From: Desulfuromusa sp.
Lineage (GTDB): Bacteria; Desulfobacterota; Desulfuromonadia; Desulfuromonadales; Geopsychrobacteraceae
Direction of reading: 5' to 3'
Assembly: GCA_021647765.1 (NCBI GenBank)
Contig: JAKIUD010000086.1
Span: 1 to 11,241, forward strand
Length of the DNA: 11,241 nucleotides
Made by a program: the position numbers and the translations under genes. Positions within the stretch are counted from its first letter, which is position 1. Each line of letters opens with the position of its first letter. The notes below the pieces were generated by a model. It worked only from the letters and a program-made list of their open reading frames with translations. It was not told the DNA's origin and ran no database searches. Positions 1-6,402 of this stretch are shown here, in pieces.

Positions 1-26
1 TCTAAACCGATAGTGGTAATCTTCAT
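1..26 (-). CDS. IS110-family transposase, N-terminal fragment (cut by window edge)
   Basis: Only the first eight codons are visible, reading MKITTIGL on the minus strand, and the gene continues past the left edge. The ATG (26..24) has a strong ribosome binding site, AGGAG six bases upstream. The residues match the usual opening of IS110/IS1111-family transposases (M-x-I-T-T-[IV]-G-[IL]-D-L-A-K), whose next residues form the first part of the RuvC-like DEDD catalytic domain. The family call rests on recall of that N-terminus and on very few residues. The enzyme would catalyse transposition of its own element. Not enough is visible to separate the IS110 and IS1111 groups, although this N-terminus is one I associate more with IS1111-type proteins. 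Confidence 0.6.
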
Positions 27-174
27 GGTGGTCTCCTCTCGTTTCTGTTGATGGAATGATTGATTACCATCATGGCGCATTGACGCCGATGAGTGAAGCG
101 GGGGAGACCATCTCATCGAGTTTACTGTAATATTGGTTAAACTCCATGTTCGCTTCTACCGTTTTTTTTATTTC
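27..174 (-). promoter_or_regulatory. Structured leader upstream of the transposase, probable IS left end
   Basis: This 148-base non-coding stretch separates the transposase start from the stop codon of the outer-membrane gene. In the minus-strand transcript a 7-bp stem CGATGAG/CTCATCG (112-118 with 87-93) encloses an 18-base loop at 94-111. That loop contains TGGTCTCC (110..103), exactly complementary to GGAGACCA (36..29), which includes the transposase ribosome binding site. A small GGCG/CGCC hairpin (74-77/84-87) shares one base with the main stem. Part of this region presumably belongs to the insertion sequence, but no terminal repeat or target duplication can be fixed because the other end lies outside the window. 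A 25-codon ORF (147..70, opening MEFNQYYSKL) is present but has no good ribosome binding site. Confidence 0.45.
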
Positions 175-723
175 CTACTTGACAGGAGCTGACTTGCCTA
201 GTTGGAAGGTTAAACCAACCGAGTATTGCAGGTTGTTGTCAGGTTCAGGGAAATCAACCAGGTGCCGAACATCGGCACGCAGAGCAATTAAATCATCGAG
301 AAAAAAATACTTGATGCCAACTCCATAGTTAAATAGAAAGTGATCTCTGTCTGGACCAACCTCTGGAGAGGAATAAATGGCTCCTAACCCAACGACAACA
401 TAGGGAACCAGTTTTGTGTCCGGTCTGAAATGGTAGAGAGTGTCTAAATGATAAGTTTCAACCTTGGTATCAGTTGTAGATCCGTCCTGCCCTTCTGCAT
501 CTGACTCCGTTCGACTGTAAAATCCTTCTACTGCCCAGTTTGCTGTCAGGTTATATCCCAGCCCTATCCCCCAGAAATTGGTTGTTTCAAGGGATTGATT
601 CCCTTCAAACAGCTGCCTGCCATACATGGTGGAAAGGTTAGCGGCTCCGGATTGATTCTTTGCCGTTGCCGGCAGAGAAAAACTTAAGATGAGTAGTGAT
701 AGGAAAATAGTTTTTTTGAACAT
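175..723 (-). CDS. Small outer-membrane beta-barrel protein (OmpA-type barrel, no OmpA C-terminal domain)
   Basis: This 182-residue protein has a clear Sec signal peptide: KK, a hydrophobic run, then cleavage after ATA near residue 21. The mature part has alternating aromatic and small residues typical of an eight-stranded outer-membrane barrel, with stretches such as WGIGLGYNLTANWAVEGFYS, LVPYVVVGLGAIY, YGVGIKYFF and LRADVRHL, ending QYSVGLTFQLG. This resembles the N-terminal barrel of OmpA/OprF-like proteins of Deltaproteobacteria, which normally continue into a linker and a peptidoglycan-binding OmpA domain. Here the reading frame stops five residues after the barrel (SAPVK), next to the probable IS element. 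It may be a natural barrel-only porin or a truncated OmpA-like gene. AAGGAT lies about nine bases before the ATG and supports the start. Substrate or function is unknown. Confidence 0.75.
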   Translation of the reverse strand: MFKKTIFLSLLILSFSLPATAKNQSGAANLSTMYGRQLFEGNQSLETTNFWGIGLGYNLTANWAVEGFYSRTESDAEGQDGSTTDTKVETYHLDTLYHFRPDTKLVPYVVVGLGAIYSSPEVGPDRDHFLFNYGVGIKYFFLDDLIALRADVRHLVDFPEPDNNLQYSVGLTFQLGKSAPVK

Positions 724-838
724 AGATAGATCCTTTTTGCGCTTCAGAATGTTTTTATTACGTAGATCAGTGTTGCGCTTGCCAAGACTCTCAGTAGGTT
801 AACAGACTTCTTTGGAGATTCAGATAGAAGTATGGTGA
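724..838. other. Intergenic gap between the barrel gene and the DUF6178-like gene
   Basis: These 115 bases separate two minus-strand genes. In the minus direction TTGGCA is followed 19 bases later by TAATAA, a poorly spaced promoter-like pair that could serve the barrel gene. A 6-bp inverted repeat ACTTCT/AGAAGT has a long loop and no T run, so it is not a convincing terminator. Read-through from the upstream gene is possible. Confidence 0.3.
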
Positions 839-2512
839 CTACCATTTTTCTGCTAACAATAAGCTATCTGCATACGGCGATTCATTGGTTACCTCGTCTA
901 ACTCCTGAAATATCTGTGTCCAGATATCCAGGCAAAATTGGATAAAGAAATCACAATCGGGAGCAAGTTGTTGCATGGACTCCTGAATATCCCGGCGAAA
1001 AGCGGCACTGATCTGATTGTCGCTAAAAGTCTCATTTTTTAACAAAGCTAAATCTGTCATGGATAGAGGAATGGGAGCAAAGCCCTTCCCTAAAAGTTGA
1101 TTAGCAACTGCGGTCAGAAATATCCCCGAGAGGGAAGGGTATTGCTCAGTTTCTGCTTCAATAGTTGGTAGGTTGAATGGAAGTTTAGTGATAAATAAAT
1201 CTTGCAGTAATTCAATCTGTTTCAACCGCTGCTCAACCCTTTCCAGATCCTTGATTGAGGTTATGGGTTGCAAGTTGTCTTCTTTATCATCCGCACCCTT
1301 TTGCGCTGGTGCTAGCGAAATAAGTTGCAATGAATCGATAAATAATAATTCGGGATAATCCAGGAAGGGATATATCTGCCCAGTGCTGATATTTTTAGCC
1401 CTGATCTGGAGTTTTTTAATCAGACTGTATCCTAATTGAAACAGGTTGAGTAGATAGGTGTTGCGAAAGACAGTATCGGCTCTATCGAGATCCGTTCCAG
1501 CAAGAAATTCAAGCGCCAGATTGAGAGTATCGTAAGTTGATTGGAATGTTTCAGCAACAGAATCAGCTTCAGCAACATCGATATTATCTGCACTCATTTT
1601 GCGGTTGGCGAGAAAGAGCAGTTCACAAGCTAAATCATGATCAATTCCGCTTGCAAGAATTTCAGCAAGCAGGTTATGTGGCTCGGCTTGAGTCAGGAGA
1701 GCTGCTGGATTTTTCAGGATGTCTGCCTCAAGGTGGAAATCACTCTTTCCCCCAGTATTGAAGGTTTCAGGATCTTTGTAGCTATAAATTTCTCTTGCTT
1801 CAAGGGCCGGGATAATCCCCAGGTCGAGGAGGCGATTATTGCGAGTCTGGTAGACTTCTTCTTCCAGGACGGGAAGAATCTCACTGCGGATCATTTCCAT
1901 AATCAGCAGATAGCTCTCCTGTTCGCGATCTGACCAGATTTTTAGAATGGCACCGATGGTCTTTGCTGCATCTTCGCTGGAATATTCAATATCGTAGATT
2001 CCCTCCAATCGCTTGGCATTTTCAACATCATCGTCGTCGTAGGCCTCCAGCCCCCGGATGATGGTGAGATGTTTCTTGAGAAACAGGGCGAGAATTTCCG
2101 GTTCCATCTGCCGAGCCAACTGGCAGATCTTTTCCTCACCTGTGCTCAGCAGGAGTTGCAGCCAATATAGCGAAAGAACCGGGCTCAAATTGTCTGCGTC
2201 CCAGCAGTCTAGGTCGAGTAGAGTGGTTAACTGTTCAGTGGTCGCTAACATGAGTAACTCGGTAGAGTATTCAGCACCAAGTTCGTTAATCGTCAGGTAC
2301 AATTCTTGTGGGTGGAGTTGGGGAACCAGTTTTTCTACCTGTTGTGCATTGATGAGCAGGTCATATTTTTGTTTGCCACGTGCTTGATGAATCAGATGCA
2401 GTTGTTCATCGATCGTCAGGGCATTATATTCTGTCAGTGAAATATTATGTTCTTGACGCAGAAGTGTCAGATCCCCGGCGTGATGTTTTGCTGGAAGAGA
2501 GATTTTAGTCAT
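839..2512 (-). CDS. DUF6178-family-like protein, cytoplasmic, function unknown
   Basis: This 557-residue protein has no signal peptide and no membrane segment, and is rich in Leu, Glu and Asp. The region near residues 45-110, with KYDLLINAQ, QELYLTINELG, ELLMLATTEQL and LLDLDCWDADNLSP, resembles what I recall of DUF6178, a large mostly helical family of unknown function in Deltaproteobacteria. This is recognition by memory, not a search result. An acidic patch (YDDDDVE, near residue 157) sits in the middle. The C-terminal part remains helical and has no recognisable catalytic motif. The start is supported by GGAG eight bases before the ATG. The gene is transcribed divergently from the histidine kinase with a 62-bp gap, so shared regulation is possible. 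I assign no biochemical role. Confidence 0.65.
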   Translation of the reverse strand: MTKISLPAKHHAGDLTLLRQEHNISLTEYNALTIDEQLHLIHQARGKQKYDLLINAQQVEKLVPQLHPQELYLTINELGAEYSTELLMLATTEQLTTLLDLDCWDADNLSPVLSLYWLQLLLSTGEEKICQLARQMEPEILALFLKKHLTIIRGLEAYDDDDVENAKRLEGIYDIEYSSEDAAKTIGAILKIWSDREQESYLLIMEMIRSEILPVLEEEVYQTRNNRLLDLGIIPALEAREIYSYKDPETFNTGGKSDFHLEADILKNPAALLTQAEPHNLLAEILASGIDHDLACELLFLANRKMSADNIDVAEADSVAETFQSTYDTLNLALEFLAGTDLDRADTVFRNTYLLNLFQLGYSLIKKLQIRAKNISTGQIYPFLDYPELLFIDSLQLISLAPAQKGADDKEDNLQPITSIKDLERVEQRLKQIELLQDLFITKLPFNLPTIEAETEQYPSLSGIFLTAVANQLLGKGFAPIPLSMTDLALLKNETFSDNQISAAFRRDIQESMQQLAPDCDFFIQFCLDIWTQIFQELDEVTNESPYADSLLLAEKW

Positions 2513-2526
2513 GCTTGTCGCTCCAG

Positions 2527-2555
2527 TTTATATAGTTTTGCTGAAAAAGTGTCAC
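2527..2555 (-). promoter_or_regulatory. Candidate sigma-70 promoter for the DUF6178-like gene
   Basis: On the minus strand GTGACA (2555..2550) and TATAAA (2532..2527) are separated by 17 bases, a good match to the consensus. The expected transcription start, near 2520, would leave a leader of only about 7-8 bases and would exclude the GGAG ribosome binding site at 2524..2521. The promoter may therefore be real with a nearly leaderless transcript, or it may be a chance match in an AT-rich spacer. Confidence 0.3.
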
Positions 2556-2574
2556 TCTAAAGCAGAAGGGGAAA

Positions 2575-4269
2575 ATGTGCAATCAGGATCAACAGCAAAG
2601 ATTTTCAGGCGGGTGCTTTTTCTTCTATTTGTTGCCGGGAATTGCTAATCTTGTTTCTCTGCTGACTATAGACAGGTATTTTGTGAATCAATTTATCAAT
2701 AACCTATCAATTAAAACAAAAATGACCTTGGTTGTCATGTTGTCCAGTGCAGTTTTGCTGTTTATAATCGGTAGTATTGTTCTGGTTGCAGAGATCTATG
2801 TGACTCGAGCTGCCCAGACTCAAGAGCTCAGACTTCTGGCTAATACCCTTTCTGCTAACAGTCAACAACCTCTTGTTCTGGGTCAATATTCCAAGGTTGA
2901 GTCACTGCTTGCAGCATTACTTCAGCAGAAAAATATTCACGCTGCGTATGTTTTTGATAGAAAAGGACGTCCAGTAGCGGAATATTTGAAACAACAGGAC
3001 TCTCAATTCGTTTTGCAATCCCTACAGAATGACTTCAGTGAAACGCATAAATCTTTCTGGACAACTTCAACGACGGAGCAGCAACTTTCCAGCAAAAAGC
3101 ATTTCAGTTTGTTTACGCCGATTTTTTATGGCGGAAAACACATCGGTACGCTCTATCTTCTGAGTGATTTGAGCCGTCTATATGGTCGTTTAAGTGGTGT
3201 GGCGTTCGCGATTACTCTTGCTTTGCTGCTGTTGATATTCCTCTCCTGGCTGCTTGCAGGTTACTTGCAAAAGCCAGTTTCAGCCCCGCTATTACAACTT
3301 GCCTCTTTGATGGAGGATATTTCTCTGGCAAAAGATTATTCTATTCGGGCAGAAAAAGTAGGTCACGATGAAATTGGCACCCTGGTTGATGGTTTTAACC
3401 GGATGCTGGAGCAGATTGAACTGCACCAAGTTCATTTAGCTGAGCATCAAACTTATTTGGAACAGACCGTTTCCGATCGAACCGCAGAACTGCGTACAGC
3501 AGTGACAGAACTTGAGCTAGCAAGGCAGCAGGCCGATGCGGCCAATGAGGCAAAATCACGTTTTCTTTCGCGAATGACTCACGAACTAAGAACCCCTTTA
3601 ATCGGGGTTTTGGGGATGAACGAATTGCTGCAACGCACATCTTTGAGTGAGCAACAACAAGAACTTGTAGAAACGATACAGAAATCCGGGGAACAGCTTC
3701 TTGATCTGATCAGTGATGTCCTCGATTTTTCCAGGATCGAAGCAGGGAAGCTATCACTAGAACTCACTGAGTTCGAGCTCCACTGTCTTGTTGAGGATGT
3801 GGTTGCATTACTCTCTCCGCAGGCCGATGAAAAAAAACTCTCTCTTTTGGTCAATATTGGATCGAATAGCCGCTGGAAAGTCAGGGCTGATAAGATCAGG
3901 TTGCGCCAAATACTGATGAACCTGGTTGGTAATGCGATAAAATTTACCTCTAGTGGATTGATTACTGTCAGTTTGTATTGCGGCCAGAACAGTGACAACC
4001 GAGGTACTTTTATCCTCGAGATCGCTGATACAGGCAGTGGAATGAAGGCGGAAGATATGCGACAGATATTTAATGTTTTTTATCAGACCGATGGTTCTGG
4101 GGCAAGTGGTGGTGCTGGGTTGGGACTTGCGATTGTCAAGCAACTGGTTGGCCTGATGGATGGGAATATAAAGCTGATTTCAACACCCGGCCAAGGGAGC
4201 AAGTTTCAGGTGATGGTTGAACTTTTACTGGTTGAAGAATCTTTACAATCGAAAGGTATCAACAGATGA
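2575..4269 (+). CDS. Membrane sensor histidine kinase (HAMP, HisKA, HATPase_c; no receiver domain)
   Basis: This 564-residue transmitter has a first transmembrane segment near residues 51-75, a periplasmic sensor of about 130 residues, a second transmembrane segment near 208-230, and a HAMP linker to about 283 with the typical DEIG at 265-268. A coiled coil (SDRTAEL) follows. The HisKA motif FLSRMTHELRTPL places the phospho-accepting His at 336. The ATPase domain shows the N box (NLVGNAIKF, Asn453), G1 (ADTGSGM, Asp485) and G2 (GAGLGLAI near 514). All key residues are present, so autokinase activity is expected. The domain type resembles the BarA/TorS class but lacks receiver and Hpt domains, so its partner must be encoded elsewhere. 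The ATG at 2575 has AGAAGG five bases upstream. A GTG at 2683 (codon 37), behind CAGG, is an alternative that would remove an odd hydrophobic N-terminus. Its 3' end overlaps the next gene by 4 bp (ATGA). Confidence 0.93.
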   Translation: MCNQDQQQRFSGGCFFFYLLPGIANLVSLLTIDRYFVNQFINNLSIKTKMTLVVMLSSAVLLFIIGSIVLVAEIYVTRAAQTQELRLLANTLSANSQQPLVLGQYSKVESLLAALLQQKNIHAAYVFDRKGRPVAEYLKQQDSQFVLQSLQNDFSETHKSFWTTSTTEQQLSSKKHFSLFTPIFYGGKHIGTLYLLSDLSRLYGRLSGVAFAITLALLLLIFLSWLLAGYLQKPVSAPLLQLASLMEDISLAKDYSIRAEKVGHDEIGTLVDGFNRMLEQIELHQVHLAEHQTYLEQTVSDRTAELRTAVTELELARQQADAANEAKSRFLSRMTHELRTPLIGVLGMNELLQRTSLSEQQQELVETIQKSGEQLLDLISDVLDFSRIEAGKLSLELTEFELHCLVEDVVALLSPQADEKKLSLLVNIGSNSRWKVRADKIRLRQILMNLVGNAIKFTSSGLITVSLYCGQNSDNRGTFILEIADTGSGMKAEDMRQIFNVFYQTDGSGASGGAGLGLAIVKQLVGLMDGNIKLISTPGQGSKFQVMVELLLVEESLQSKGINR

Positions 4270-6386
4270 AGAGGCCATTGGTTGTCATTGCGGTTTTGGT
4301 GTTTTTTGGTGGCGGGATATTGGCACTCTTCTGGTTTGGTCGTTCTTTCACTTCTTATGTTTTTTCTGCCAACGACTTGCATTTGGAGAGGCCTGAGCTG
4401 CAATCATTGCCCCTGGGGACACCAACTGTTTTTGACTTACATGGTCGTGGATTTAATCGTGAGACCTCTGTCAGTTTGTTCGTAGATGTTAACAATAGCG
4501 AGGCGACTATTGGATCTTATCCCCTAGAAGGGATCTACAACGAAAGTTTGCTATCAGGTCATTTTATCTATCTGGCTTCGGATGAAGGGGGACTTCAAGT
4601 TCTGGATGTTGAGAACCCACAACAACCTCAATTGCTTATTAGGTATTTAGCCGGCAGGACAATTATCGATATTCATCAAAAGGGAGATTTTCTTTATCTC
4701 TCTTGTGGCAGATTGGGTGTGTCTATTATGCAGGTTCTGCCCAATGGACTTTTGGATCATATTGCCGATATTTCACTCGATTCCCTTGCCAAGAGTTGTC
4801 AGGTTGTGGGTGGTTTTCTCTATGTTGCAGCTGGTTCAGGTGGCCTGTCGGTTTACGATGTTCAGCAACCGGAGCAAGTTAAGTTGGTGGAAACAGTTAA
4901 TGTGGGTGCTGATGTTTCCAAAGTATCGATGTCCGGTGATTTTCTTTATGTTGCTGCGGGGAGGAAGAGGATTAATGTTTATCAGTTGGATTCCCCACAA
5001 ATACCACGCCTGATTGAGTCTCTGAATTTTGTTGAGAACTTCAATGATTTCGTTATCCAGCGGCAGCAGTTGTATGTGGCAACTCAAGAAGGTGTTTCAT
5101 TGTACGGTCTTACTGATCCGAAACAACCGGAGCTGCTATATCGTTGGACTGATTTTGGCTCCGCTAAAAAAATATTTGCGGGAAAGGAAAATGTTTATGT
5201 CTCAGATAGTTTTTCCGGGTTAAGGGTTGTTACCTCTGAAATAGAATCATCCCCAGGCTATTTCAATTTGACTATCAATCCACGAACTGTTGTTGAAACA
5301 CCCGACTATTTATTTGTCGCTGGATCTAATCGTGGATTATTGATTGTTGACAGAAAGTCATTATTGGTGCGGCAAGCGGTTAAAACCATCCAAACCAAAG
5401 GGAGTGCGCGGGATCTTTTTATCAAGAATGGCTGGATGTATGTCGCGAATGCCCGGGGTGGTGTGTCGCTACATGCCCTTGCTGCTGAAGATGCAAGTTT
5501 TACGATGCTATCCACGAACTGGGGCGAATCATTCGCCATCCACAAAGGATTTCTTTTTGTTGCTCAGGCTAAGGAAGGAATTAAAGTCTTTGATATCTCT
5601 ACCCCTGATCAACCCAAAGTTATGGCTGTCTGGCCGAATTTTCAGGCGATGAGTCTGGCGGTTGCTGATCAGTGTCTCTTGTTGTCGAGGGGAATTCATG
5701 GCGTTGAGTTGGTTGATATTTCAGATCTTCACCATCCGGTTGTCAGGGAAGTTTTGCCCGATATCCATGCCTTGGATGTCGCTTTGAATGGTCATTTTGT
5801 TTATATTGCCAGTAAGAACAAAGGTTTGTTGATCTACGAGCTGGTAAATAACACAAAATTGAACTATTTGAGCCGTTTGCAAACACCCTTTCCGATGAGT
5901 CAATTCGATCTTACCCTATCTATCTATTCTCAGAATGGCATTGTCTACGTTGCTAACGGACGTTCCGGTTTGCTGATTGTTGATGTGACAAACCCTCTAG
6001 ACCCAATCATTCTTAGTTCAACAGCTATCGTTGGTGTTTGTCGGGAGGTAAGGGTCGTTGGTGATAACGCTTTTATCACCAGTCATCACGGCGGGATCAC
6101 TGTTGTCGATGTTAAAGATCCAGAAAATCCAATTGTATTGAACTACATTTCTATGCCTGCCCTGTCGAGAGGCTTACAGGTGGTTGGTGACCTTATCTAT
6201 GTTGCTCAGAAAGAGATGGGTGTGACCGTTGTCCCCGTTCCCATTGCGGCTGGAACAGTTGAATTCATATCGAAGCAACACATGCAGGTGATGTTGCCAT
6301 CCCCTAAATTTCCTGGTCGCTACAGTTTGCAGGTTAATAACAAAACAGCGTCGGTGGTTGTAGATGGGGTGGTTCAATATCAGTGA
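4266..6386 (+). CDS. Membrane-anchored LVIVD-repeat beta-propeller protein
   Basis: This 706-residue protein starts inside the stop of the kinase gene (ATGA overlap), so the two are very likely one translationally coupled operon. Residues 4-24 form one hydrophobic segment without an evident cleavage site, suggesting a signal anchor with the bulk in the periplasm. From about residue 95 to 660 I count 14 repeats of roughly 40 residues following the pattern G-x-[FL]-[LI]-Y-[VL]-A-x(4)-G-[LV]-x-[IV]-x-D-[VI]-x-x-P, for example GDFLYVAAG, GLLIVDVTNPLDP and GITVVDVKDPENP. This is the LVIVD repeat, known to build beta-propellers. Segments on either side of the repeats, GTPTVFDLHGRGF near residue 50 and FPGRYSLQVNN near 680, look like the first and second halves of a TIG/IPT immunoglobulin-like domain. 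No catalytic residues are recognised. A binding or sensing role beside the kinase is inference. Confidence 0.85.
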   Translation: MKRPLVVIAVLVFFGGGILALFWFGRSFTSYVFSANDLHLERPELQSLPLGTPTVFDLHGRGFNRETSVSLFVDVNNSEATIGSYPLEGIYNESLLSGHFIYLASDEGGLQVLDVENPQQPQLLIRYLAGRTIIDIHQKGDFLYLSCGRLGVSIMQVLPNGLLDHIADISLDSLAKSCQVVGGFLYVAAGSGGLSVYDVQQPEQVKLVETVNVGADVSKVSMSGDFLYVAAGRKRINVYQLDSPQIPRLIESLNFVENFNDFVIQRQQLYVATQEGVSLYGLTDPKQPELLYRWTDFGSAKKIFAGKENVYVSDSFSGLRVVTSEIESSPGYFNLTINPRTVVETPDYLFVAGSNRGLLIVDRKSLLVRQAVKTIQTKGSARDLFIKNGWMYVANARGGVSLHALAAEDASFTMLSTNWGESFAIHKGFLFVAQAKEGIKVFDISTPDQPKVMAVWPNFQAMSLAVADQCLLLSRGIHGVELVDISDLHHPVVREVLPDIHALDVALNGHFVYIASKNKGLLIYELVNNTKLNYLSRLQTPFPMSQFDLTLSIYSQNGIVYVANGRSGLLIVDVTNPLDPIILSSTAIVGVCREVRVVGDNAFITSHHGGITVVDVKDPENPIVLNYISMPALSRGLQVVGDLIYVAQKEMGVTVVPVPIAAGTVEFISKQHMQVMLPSPKFPGRYSLQVNNKTASVVVDGVVQYQ

Positions 6387-6402
6387 GGGGAAGGATCCTG
6401 GA

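Noticed and set aside
70..147. 25-codon minus-strand ORF (MEFNQYYSKL...) upstream of the transposase
   Set aside because: It has no clear ribosome binding site, and the same bases are better explained by RNA structure. It is kept only as a note in the leader entry.
2058..2387. 109-codon plus-strand frame opposite the DUF6178-like gene
   Set aside because: It is a shadow of the long opposite-strand gene, with no ribosome binding site and an unnatural composition rich in Ser, Arg and Cys.
3395..4143. Several minus-strand frames (81-139 codons) opposite the kinase gene
   Set aside because: The plus-strand frame carries intact HisKA and ATPase motifs; the others are its antisense shadows.
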